A stretch of 46,191 nt of DNA from positions 95,670 to 141,860 of the forward strand of contig NZ_AOIS01000011.1 in assembly GCF_000337495.1 (NCBI RefSeq), in the 5' to 3' direction. Origin of the DNA: Haloterrigena salina JCM 13891. Its GTDB lineage: Archaea > Halobacteriota > Halobacteria > Halobacteriales > Natrialbaceae. The translations under genes and the position numbers were made by a program. The notes below the pieces were generated by a model that worked only from the letters and a program-made list of their open reading frames with translations, was not told where the DNA came from and did not search any database. Positions 39,238-46,191 of the stretch are shown here, in pieces. Positions within the stretch are counted from its first letter, which is position 1. Every line of letters begins with the position of its first letter.

Positions 39238-42154
39238 CGGAGGTCACCTCCGAGCCCTCGACCAGGCGATTGTCCGCGTGTTCCGAGAGGTTCGTCAGCT
39301 CGGAGCTCGTGCTGAGGAACTCGTTTTTGGCCGCCTCGGACTCGAACTCGGTGTCGAGGACGCGGTCGGCGATCTGGGCGACGTCGATGTCGTTGTCGTC
39401 GCCCGAAGACACCTTCACCGGACTGGTGCCGTCCTCGCCGAACTCGAACTGGATGATGGTGTCGCTGGAGTCCCGGACGGTGCCGTCGTACTGGGTTTCC
39501 AGCTCGTGGAGGGCGTTGATCAGCCGGCGCTGCAGGTAGCCGGACTTCGAGGTTCGGACTGCGGTGTCGACCAGGCCCTCGCGGCCGCCCATCGCGTGGA
39601 AGAAGAACTCCCGCGGGGTCAGGCCGCTGGTGTAGGAGTTCTCGACGAAGCCGTGGGCCTCCGCCGAGAGGTCGTTTTGCTCGTAGTGGCTGAGGGTCCG
39701 ATCCTCGTAGCCGCGGTTGATTCGTTCGCCCCGAACCGCCTGCTGGCCGACGGCGCCGGCCATCTGGGTCAGGTTGAGCATCGACCCACGCGCACCGGAG
39801 TTGGCCATGACGACGGCGGGGTTCTCGTCGTCGAAGTGCTCGTCTGCGATGTTCCCCGCGTTGTCACGCGCACGCGAGAGCGTCTGCATGATCTTCATCT
39901 CGAGGGTCTCGTCGATCGTCCGGCCGGGGAGACTCTCGAGTTCGTTGTTCTCGTAGGCCTCGATGAGCTCCTCGACGCGGTCGTTGGCGTCCTCGATGGT
40001 CTCGTCGATGCGGGACTGGGCCTCCTCCGGGATCGTTTCGTCGTCGATCCCGATCGAGAACCCGAAGTGCATGATCGCACGCATCGCCAGCGTCGAGACC
40101 TCGTTGATGAAGATCCGGGCGCGGGTGTTGCCGTAGACCTTCGTGATCGTGTCGACGATCTCGCCGCCGAACTCGCCGACCTCGTCCTCGGCGATGGTGC
40201 CCTCGATCAGCTGGCCGTCCTCGATGACGACCGGTTCGCCGACGGTGCCCGTGAACTCGAGGTCCAGATCGTCGGGCAGCAGTTCGGAGAAGACGTCGTA
40301 GCCGGTCCAGAACGGCTCACCCTCGTCGTCGATGCCGCTGGGTTCGGGCAGTTCGTCGATCCGGGTTGCACGCAGCAGGTCGAGCGCCTGCGTCTCGTTG
40401 AACCGGGGGTTGTCGGCGGTCAGCAGGTACATCCCGGAGATGTGGTCCTGAATGGCGCCGATGATGTTCTCGCCGAAGCGCGGCGAGAGGATCTGCTCCT
40501 GGACGCGCATGAGCACGCGAGCCTCGGCGCGGGCCTCCTCGTTCTGGAGGGCGTGCATGTTCATCTCGTCGCCGTCGAAGTCGGCGTTGTACGGGGGACA
40601 GACGACGGTGTTCAGCCGGAAGGTCTTGTACGGCATGACCACGACCTCGTGGGCCATGATCGACATCCGGTGGAGCGACGGCTGGCGGTTGAAGATGACG
40701 ATGTCGCCGTCGATGAGGTGGCGGTTGACTTCCCAGCCGGCCTCGACCTTCTCGGCGAGCTGTTCGCAGTTCTTCTCGGTCACCTTCAGCCGGCGACCGT
40801 CCGGCCGTCGGACGTAGTTCGCGCCGGGGTGGCCTTCGGGGCCGTTCGAGACGAACCGGCGGGCCTCGTCTAAGTTCCGCTCGGTGACGTTCATCGTCTG
40901 GGTCATCTCCTTGGCGACCCGGTCCGGAACGCCGACCTCGTTCAGGCTAAGGGTCGGGTCAGGCGAGATGACGGTCCGAGCCGAGAAGTTCACGCGCTTC
41001 CCGGACAGGGAGCCGCGGAAGCGACCCTCCTTCCCCTTCAGGCGCTGGGAGAGGGTCTTGAGCGGCCGGCCGGAGCGGTGGCGGGCCGGCGGCGTGCCCG
41101 AAATCTCGTTGTCCATGAAGGTGGTGACGTGGTACTGGAGCAGCTCCCAGAGGTCCTCGATGATCAGCTGGGGCGCGCCGGCCTCGCGGTTCTCCATGAA
41201 CCGCTGGTTGATCCGGATGATGTCGACCAGCTTGTGGGTCAGGTCGTCCTCGGAGCGCTGGCCGTTGTCGAGCGTGATCGACGGCCGCGCGGTGACCGGC
41301 GGAACGGGCAGCACCGTCAGGATCATCCACTCCGGTCGGGACTTCGCGGGATCGATCCCGAGTACCGTGATGTCCTCGTCCGGGATGTTCTCGAACCAGT
41401 CCCGGATGTCGCTTGGCATCAGCTTGTTCGTGTCCTCCTCGGTGAGGTCGATGTCCAGGGCCTTCTCGATGGCCTTGCGCTGGCTCTCGCGGGGACGGAA
41501 CGAACCGGAGAGGATCTCGTTGATCCGCGTGAGGTCGATGTCGGTCTGCTCGGCGAGTTCGTCGGGGGACATCCGCTCGGCGTCCTCACCCTCACCCTGC
41601 ATCGCGGCCGCGATCTCCTGGGAGTACTCGCTTGTCAGGACCTGCTGGACCTCGTAGTAGGTCGTCGGCTTCTCGTGGTCGATGTCGTACTGAATTTCGC
41701 CGCAGAACGGACAGCGATCCTTCTTGCGGGCCTGCCGGATCGCGGCCTTGGTGACGTCGTTTAGATCGCGGCCGAGCTTGCGCGACTCCGTGATATCCTC
41801 GCGGAATTCGTCGCGCTCGTCCTCGGTGAGCAGGAGCTTCGAACACTCCCGACAGGTCCCTCGCAGGAGCCGTCGGATGAGCTTCGTGAAGCCGACGTGG
41901 ATGACCGGCGCGGCCAGTTCGATGTGTCCGAAGTGGCCGTTACACGACCCCGAGTGTTTGCCGCAGGTCTTGCACTCGAGACCGGGGTCGATGACGCCGA
42001 GTCGGGGGTCCATCAGCCCCATGTCGATGGGGAACCCGTCGTCGTCGTAGGTGTCGGCGGTGATGATCTTCGTCGCGCTCATCTCCCGATACTCCTCGGG
42101 CTGCATGAGCCCGAAGGAGAGTTGTCCGATGTCTTTGGGTGTACTGTTTTGCAT
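39230..42154 (-). CDS. rpoA1: RNA polymerase subunit A'
   Basis: N-terminal two-thirds of the archaeal RNA polymerase largest subunit, 974 residues. It carries the clamp-head zinc site ([22 protein letters not shown]), a further zinc-like pair ([14 protein letters not shown]), the lid/rudder region ([29 protein letters not shown]) and the absolutely conserved catalytic loop [12 protein letters not shown], which binds the two Mg2+ ions. No intein or frameshift is visible. The gene follows rpoB1 with a 3-bp gap and overlaps rpoA2. Start: [26 protein letters not shown] at 42154. Confidence 0.98.
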   Translation of the reverse strand: MQNSTPKDIGQLSFGLMQPEEYREMSATKIITADTYDDDGFPIDMGLMDPRLGVIDPGLECKTCGKHSGSCNGHFGHIELAAPVIHVGFTKLIRRLLRGTCRECSKLLLTEDERDEFREDITESRKLGRDLNDVTKAAIRQARKKDRCPFCGEIQYDIDHEKPTTYYEVQQVLTSEYSQEIAAAMQGEGEDAERMSPDELAEQTDIDLTRINEILSGSFRPRESQRKAIEKALDIDLTEEDTNKLMPSDIRDWFENIPDEDITVLGIDPAKSRPEWMILTVLPVPPVTARPSITLDNGQRSEDDLTHKLVDIIRINQRFMENREAGAPQLIIEDLWELLQYHVTTFMDNEISGTPPARHRSGRPLKTLSQRLKGKEGRFRGSLSGKRVNFSARTVISPDPTLSLNEVGVPDRVAKEMTQTMNVTERNLDEARRFVSNGPEGHPGANYVRRPDGRRLKVTEKNCEQLAEKVEAGWEVNRHLIDGDIVIFNRQPSLHRMSIMAHEVVVMPYKTFRLNTVVCPPYNADFDGDEMNMHALQNEEARAEARVLMRVQEQILSPRFGENIIGAIQDHISGMYLLTADNPRFNETQALDLLRATRIDELPEPSGIDDEGEPFWTGYDVFSELLPDDLDLEFTGTVGEPVVIEDGQLIEGTIAEDEVGEFGGEIVDTITKVYGNTRARIFINEVSTLAMRAIMHFGFSIGIDDETIPEEAQSRIDETIEDANDRVEELIEAYENNELESLPGRTIDETLEMKIMQTLSRARDNAGNIADEHFDDENPAVVMANSGARGSMLNLTQMAGAVGQQAVRGERINRGYEDRTLSHYEQNDLSAEAHGFVENSYTSGLTPREFFFHAMGGREGLVDTAVRTSKSGYLQRRLINALHELETQYDGTVRDSSDTIIQFEFGEDGTSPVKVSSGDDNDIDVAQIADRVLDTEFESEAAKNEFLSTSSELTNLSEHADNRLVEGSEVTSDD

Positions 42155-42157
42155 TGT

Positions 42158-43987
42158 TTAGACGGCGTCTTCCAGTTCGAGTCGCGGTGCGATACCCAGC
42201 GCTTTCATCTCGTCTAGCAGGAGCTTGAACGCGTAGCTCATCTCGATCTCGTGGATATCGGTTTCCTCGTCGCAGTTCGGACAGTAGACGCGCCGTTGTT
42301 CGACGTTTTCGACCGCGCTCATCCCGCAGTTCGCACAGACGTGGATGAACTCGCGGTCGGACTCGTCCAGCAGTCGTTCTTTCAGCGTCATCGCGGCCCC
42401 GTGGCCGATGAACACGTCCCGTTCCATCTCCCCGATACGGAGTCCGCCCTCGCGGGCGCGCCCCTCCGTCGGCTGGCGGGTCAGCACCTGCACCGGCCCG
42501 CGCGAGCGGGCGTGCAGCTTGTTCGAGACCATGTGGTAGAGCTTCTGGTAGAAGATCACGCCGACGAAGATCTCGGCCTCGATCTTTTCGCCGGTGACTC
42601 CGGAGTACATGGTCTCCTTGCCGGCCGAATCGAAGCCGGCGTCCTCGAGGCCGTCGCGGAGTTCGTCCTCGTCCTCGCCGAGGAACGGCGTCCCGTCGAC
42701 GCGTCGGCCCTCCATCGAGCCGAGTTTGCCGCCGATCATCTCGAGGATGTGTCCGACGGTCATCCGCGACGGCAGCGCGTGGGGGTTCAACACGAGGTCC
42801 GGCACGACGCCCTCCTCGGTGAAGGGCATGTCCTCCTGAGGTGCGAGGTGGCCCACGACACCCTTCTGGCCGTGTCGGCTGGCGAACTTGTCCCCGAGTT
42901 CGGGGATCCGTTCGTCGCGCACGGAGACCTTCGAGAGCTTCGAGCCGTCCTCACCTTCCATCAGGGTGACGGTGTCGACAACGCCCGATTCGCCCGAGCG
43001 CATCGTCACCGAGGTCTCACGGCGCTTCTGGGGCGAGAGACCGCCCATGTCGTCGGGTTCCTCTAAGAATCGCGGCGGGCTCGTCTTCCCGAGGAGAACG
43101 GAGTTTTCGTCGACCTCCGTCTCGGGGTTCACGAGACCGTCCTCGTCTAAGTGGTTGTACGCGTCCTCGCCGCGGGCGCCGCGGACGTCCTGGGAGGGGA
43201 TCTCGAAGCGGTCCTCCTGGCCGCCGGGGTAGCGACGTTCCTCGCCCTCGTAGGTCCGGAAGAAGTGCGACCGGGCGAGCGCGCGCTCGACGCTGGCCTT
43301 GTTCATGACCAGCGCGTCCTCGATGTTGAACCCCTCGTAGCTCATCACGGCGACGACGAAGTTCTGCGCCGCGGGGCGCTCGTCGTAGCCGATCTGTTCG
43401 GTGGTCTGGGTCTTGACCATCGAGAGCTGGGGGTAGTGCAGCAGGTGCTGGCGCGTGTCCGGCCGGATTCGATAGTTGGCCGACGGGAGGCCCAGCGACT
43501 GCTTGATCATCCCTGCCCCCATCGTAATACGCGGCGAAGCGTTGTGCTCGGGGTAGGGAATCATCCCCGCACCGATCGAGAAGATCAGCGACGGGTCGAT
43601 CTCGAGGTGGGTGTGTTTCTCGGTGAGGTGCTCCTCGTCGACGGCCACGAGGATGTCCTCTTCCTCCTCGGCGTCGATGAACTCGACGTAGCCGTGCTCG
43701 ACGAGATCGTCGAACTCGAGGTCGCCGTCCTGCAGTGCCTCGATCTCCTGGTCGGAGATGCGCGGTTCGCCGTCCTCGACGACCAGCAAGGGTCGTCGCG
43801 CGCGGCCGGCGTCGGCGTTGACGATCACTTCGCGGGTGCGCTCTTTCACCGAGACGTTGACCATCTCGGAAACGTCACCGATGCGTCGCGCTTCGCGGAT
43901 CTGTTCGGCTAGCTCGTGCGGATCGGGATGGGTCCCCACCAGCGACCCGTTGACGTACACTTTCGCGTCTCGTTGTTGGCTGCTCAT
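42158..43987 (-). CDS. rpoB1: RNA polymerase subunit B'
   Basis: C-terminal half of the second-largest RNA polymerase subunit, 609 residues. Key features: the catalytic-region [57 protein letters not shown] block and the C-terminal zinc site [29 protein letters not shown], ending in a Glu-rich helix. Split B into B' and B'' is the halophile/methanogen arrangement. It is 6 bp downstream of rpoB2 and 3 bp before rpoA1. Start: the ATG at 43987 ([14 protein letters not shown]). Confidence 0.98.
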   Translation of the reverse strand: MSSQQRDAKVYVNGSLVGTHPDPHELAEQIREARRIGDVSEMVNVSVKERTREVIVNADAGRARRPLLVVEDGEPRISDQEIEALQDGDLEFDDLVEHGYVEFIDAEEEEDILVAVDEEHLTEKHTHLEIDPSLIFSIGAGMIPYPEHNASPRITMGAGMIKQSLGLPSANYRIRPDTRQHLLHYPQLSMVKTQTTEQIGYDERPAAQNFVVAVMSYEGFNIEDALVMNKASVERALARSHFFRTYEGEERRYPGGQEDRFEIPSQDVRGARGEDAYNHLDEDGLVNPETEVDENSVLLGKTSPPRFLEEPDDMGGLSPQKRRETSVTMRSGESGVVDTVTLMEGEDGSKLSKVSVRDERIPELGDKFASRHGQKGVVGHLAPQEDMPFTEEGVVPDLVLNPHALPSRMTVGHILEMIGGKLGSMEGRRVDGTPFLGEDEDELRDGLEDAGFDSAGKETMYSGVTGEKIEAEIFVGVIFYQKLYHMVSNKLHARSRGPVQVLTRQPTEGRAREGGLRIGEMERDVFIGHGAAMTLKERLLDESDREFIHVCANCGMSAVENVEQRRVYCPNCDEETDIHEIEMSYAFKLLLDEMKALGIAPRLELEDAV

Positions 43988-43993
43988 GATTGA

Positions 43994-45568
43994 TCAGTCG
44001 TCTGCGGTCGATCGTTCGATGCCCTCGAGGCCGGGAATCCCCTCGACGCCCATCGATGCCAGTTCGCGTTTGAGTTCCTGTTCGTCCTCGACGTTCTGGG
44101 AGAGCTCCATCGACTGCGCGAAGTTCTTCACCAACCCACAGTTCGGTCCCTCGGGCGTCTCCGAGGGCCCGATTCGACCCCACTGGGTCGCGTGTAAGTC
44201 CCGCGCTTCGAAGTGCGGCTGCGAGCGCGAGAGCGGGCTGCGAAGGCGTCGCAGGTGCGACAGAACGCCCATGAAGTCGGTTCGGTCGACAAGCTGCGAG
44301 ACGCCGGAGCGGCCGCCGACCCAGTTCCCCGTCGCGATCGGGTGCTCTAAGCGCTCGGTCAGGACGTCCGAACGGACGACCGTCGAGACCGAGAGGTTTC
44401 GGTTGCGCATGTTGGCGCGCTCGAGCTGATACTTCACGTCCCGGGCCAGCTTGTTCAGCGCGGTCCGGAACAGGTCCTTCATCAGATCGCCGCTGACCTT
44501 CAGCCGCTTGTTGGCGTAGTGGTCCTTGTCGTCAGAGTCGCGCCGACCCAACGCGAGTTCGAAGCAGGCCTCGGCCATCCGGCAGAGGTAGTGGGCCTTG
44601 TTGATCCGGACGTCCTCCTCCTCGACGCCGTCCTCGTGGAGGTGGGGCAGCAGGTAGCGGTCGATGACGTAATTCGCGCGCTTGAGCTGGTAGTTTTTCC
44701 CCTGCCCGGAGGCGACGCGCTTCCCGAGTTCCTCGATGGCCTCCTCTTCGCTCTGGACCTCGGCGGCCTCGAGGTTCTCGAGCATATACTTGACGACCTC
44801 GGGGTCGTTCGAGACCTTGTGGACGATCTCCTCGTCGCTCTCCAGTCCCAGCGCGCGGACGAGCGTGACGAAGTTGATCGAGCCCGACACCGACGGGAAC
44901 GAGACCTCGAGCAGCCCCTCGCGGTTCCGTTCGCAGAGAACGAGCGCGCGGTAGCCACGGCGCTGGGAGAAGGTCTTGGCGACCTGAATCTCGTCGCCGT
45001 ACTTGGTGTCGTACTCGGCGAGGATCTTGTTGGGCGCGAGGTCCTCGCTGGTCATCAGCACCCGCTCGGAGCCGTTGACGATGAAGTAGCCGCCCGGGTC
45101 GGCGGGGTCTTCGCCGATCTCGACGAGCTCCTCGTCGGAGAAGCCGGCGATGTTACACTTGTCGGAGCCGACCATGATCGGCATCCGACCGATCTTCGTC
45201 TCGGTGGAGTCGACGACTCGCTGGTCGCCCTCCTCGCCCTTGACGATCGACATCTCCATGAAGACCGGTGCGGAGTACGTAATGTTACGCAGCCGGGCTT
45301 CCTGCGGATAGAGCAACTCTTCCGAGCCGTCTGCCTCCCTGACGCGGGGCGTCACGACGCGGACGTCGCCGAGTTTGACGTGAACGGGTTCCTCCCCTTC
45401 CTTGTCGCCGATGTCCGTGTCGATCGTCTCCTTCTCGTCGACGACTTCCTGCATTCCGCGGTTGAGGAAGGCGTTGAACGATCGGTAGTGGTGTTCGGCG
45501 ATCCGTTCCTTCGCGAAGTATTCGCGCGAGATCTCTCGCCGTTTCTCGCGATTGAGTTCCATTGACAT
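43994..45568 (-). CDS. rpoB2: RNA polymerase subunit B''
   Basis: N-terminal half of the second-largest RNA polymerase subunit, 524 residues, with the lobe and protrusion regions and the fork-loop-proximal end (RDLHATQWGRIGPSETPEGPNCGLVKNFAQSMELS). This GPSETPEGPNCGL block is the end of the B'' part in split polymerases. The gene starts one base after the rpoH stop codon. Two in-frame ATGs (45568 and 45562) are possible starts. Confidence 0.98.
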   Translation of the reverse strand: MSMELNREKRREISREYFAKERIAEHHYRSFNAFLNRGMQEVVDEKETIDTDIGDKEGEEPVHVKLGDVRVVTPRVREADGSEELLYPQEARLRNITYSAPVFMEMSIVKGEEGDQRVVDSTETKIGRMPIMVGSDKCNIAGFSDEELVEIGEDPADPGGYFIVNGSERVLMTSEDLAPNKILAEYDTKYGDEIQVAKTFSQRRGYRALVLCERNREGLLEVSFPSVSGSINFVTLVRALGLESDEEIVHKVSNDPEVVKYMLENLEAAEVQSEEEAIEELGKRVASGQGKNYQLKRANYVIDRYLLPHLHEDGVEEEDVRINKAHYLCRMAEACFELALGRRDSDDKDHYANKRLKVSGDLMKDLFRTALNKLARDVKYQLERANMRNRNLSVSTVVRSDVLTERLEHPIATGNWVGGRSGVSQLVDRTDFMGVLSHLRRLRSPLSRSQPHFEARDLHATQWGRIGPSETPEGPNCGLVKNFAQSMELSQNVEDEQELKRELASMGVEGIPGLEGIERSTADD

Positions 45569-45796
45569 TTATTCCACCACGAGTCGGTATACGACTGCCT
45601 GGTCGGCTGTCCGTGAGTTCCGAACGATCTTGATAACGTCGCCGATCTCCGCCTCGTCCGGCAGGGCGGGATCGCTGCGCTTGATTTTCGGCAGGTCTGT
45701 GCGGTCGATGTCGTACTCCTCGAGGACCTCGTCGAGCGCGTCCTCGTCGAGTATGGTGTGCTCCGGAACGAGTTCGTGTTGGCTTACGTCTACCAT
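45569..45796 (-). CDS. rpoH: RNA polymerase subunit H
   Basis: 75-residue archaeal subunit H (equivalent to the C-terminal part of eukaryotic Rpb5), bearing [44 protein letters not shown] and [25 protein letters not shown]. It opens the polymerase operon: rpoH-rpoB2-rpoB1-rpoA1-rpoA2-nusA. The promoter lies 80-90 bp upstream. Confidence 0.98.
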   Translation of the reverse strand: MVDVSQHELVPEHTILDEDALDEVLEEYDIDRTDLPKIKRSDPALPDEAEIGDVIKIVRNSRTADQAVVYRLVVE

Positions 45797-45876
45797 GTGT
45801 TGGGGTTGGTGTGCGTGTCGGCTATTGGGAGAGAAGCGGCTGTCACGAGATACTACAGCAGAATACCGCCGGGACG

Positions 45877-45886
45877 CATTTAACGG
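45877..45886 (-). promoter_or_regulatory. TATA box of the RNA polymerase operon
   Basis: CCGTTAAATG on the minus strand is centred about 86 bp before the rpoH ATG, so the leader would be about 60 bases. This is unusually long here, where most leaders are near zero, so the leader might be regulated. Confidence 0.4.
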
Positions 45887-45899
45887 TTACTAACTCGAG

Positions 45900-45918
45900 C
45901 GGGTAGCGCAGCTACCCG
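45900..45918. repeat. Perfect hairpin upstream of rpoH
   Basis: CGGGTAGC (45900-45907) pairs exactly with GCTACCCG (45911-45918) around a GCA loop. It lies just upstream of the rpoH TATA box. It may be an operator-like site or a transcript-end hairpin; function unknown. Confidence 0.45.
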
Positions 45919-46073
45919 ACCGGAGCGGCCCTGACCGGAGGCACCGATCACGTGCGACAGTACCCCGGTATCAGTTAAATTCCTTGTGGAGCGTGTGAGG
46001 GTGTATCACAGTGGGGGCTCGAGGCGATCTCCGTGTTTCGATTCGCCGTACCACACGGTGATCGATTGGAAAG

Positions 46074-46083
46074 CCTTAATACT
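46074..46083 (+). promoter_or_regulatory. TATA box of the tRNA-Asp gene
   Basis: A CCTTAATACT element lies about 35 bp before the tRNA start, as expected for an archaeal tRNA promoter with a short precursor leader. The rest of the 317-bp space (45797-46113) shows only this, the rpoH promoter and the hairpin. Confidence 0.45.
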
Positions 46084-46113
46084 ATCTCCGGGAAAGGAAG
46101 AGTTGCGTTGGAA

Positions 46114-46186
46114 GCCCGGATGGTGTAGTGGCCCATCATACAACCCTGTCACGGTTGTGACGCGGGTTCAAATCCCGCTCCGGGCG
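46114..46186 (+). tRNA. tRNA-Asp (anticodon GUC)
   Basis: A 73-nt tRNA with a perfect 7-bp acceptor stem (GCCCGGA with TCCGGGC), anticodon stem CAACC/GGTTG, loop CTGTCAC with anticodon GTC at 46148-46150, TTCAAAT T-loop and discriminator G. There is no intron and no encoded CCA. It is divergent from the rpoH operon. Complete within the window. Confidence 0.97.
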
Positions 46187-46191
46187 TCTTC

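Noticed and set aside
39278-40873. 531-residue plus-strand frame opposite rpoA1
   Set aside because: Antisense shadow of a certain RNA polymerase subunit, with the same Val/Asp/Gly-rich bias.
24267-45568. Inteins in EF-2 or RNA polymerase genes
   Set aside because: Protein lengths are normal and conserved blocks are continuous, with no splicing-domain motifs.
1-46191. CRISPR array
   Set aside because: No regularly spaced direct repeats of 25-40 bases were seen on either strand.
1-46191. Complete insertion sequence or integrase gene
   Set aside because: No DDE, HUH or tyrosine-recombinase protein signature is present; only possible scars (thiolase repeat, 15-mers, palindrome).

Overview
The window is chromosomal DNA of a halophilic archaeon (Halobacteria, probably a Natrialbales-type genus such as Natrinema or Haloterrigena; the genus is inferred). 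It is GC-rich with very acidic proteins. RNA polymerase is in the split archaeal form (A'/A'' and B'/B''), and it carries archaeal EF-2, a HalX-type regulator, short-leader TATA promoters and haloarchaea-only protein families.

From 1 to about 16.2 kb the genes are mainly metabolism and ion transport. They include a Tat-exported polysaccharide lyase, a DUF5806-type protein, a thiolase, a tungsten aldehyde:ferredoxin oxidoreductase, a DUF2391 membrane protein, a PAS-GAF histidine kinase, two MgtE half-transporters, a Na+/H+ antiporter with RCK domains, a long-chain acyl-CoA ligase and an MBL-fold hydrolase. Thiolase and acyl-CoA ligase fit fatty-acid or polyketide-chain turnover. From 16.4 to 22.5 kb there are a second histidine kinase, a CDF metal exporter, a CrcB/FluC fluoride-channel pair, an SDR oxidoreductase, a tiny membrane protein and a PhoU/TrkA-C regulator. 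At 22.6-24.0 kb lies serS.

The second half is the archaeal transcription/translation cluster read leftwards: rpoH, rpoB2, rpoB1, rpoA1, rpoA2, nusA-like, rps12, rps7, EF-2. It is broken in two places. Between nusA-like and rps12 sit an aldehyde dehydrogenase and an unassigned cysteine-rich-tail protein. Between rps7 and EF-2 sits about 7.3 kb holding a DUF5781-type HExxH protein and a signalling/protease island. A tRNA-Asp(GUC) lies upstream of rpoH at the right edge.

The island (about 27.65-33.7 kb) is the most interesting part. It holds a KaiC-like protein without a P-loop (DUF7504-type), two paralogous proteins of about 690 residues with a C-terminal CHAT (caspase-like) domain, a 41-residue single-span peptide between them on the other strand (DUF7503-like, C-terminal octapeptide after a signal-peptidase-like AAA), and a HalX response regulator whose receiver lacks the acidic pocket. 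The first CHAT gene is strikingly AT-rich, and the second is intermediate. The arrangement suggests a regulated protease system in which the peptide could be substrate, signal or effector; this is inference.

Other oddities are a 33-bp duplication of the thiolase 3' end, a hairpin-rich gene-free stretch after it, an 82-bp palindrome touching the MBL hydrolase stop codon, and a 15-bp near-repeat on both sides of the first histidine kinase.
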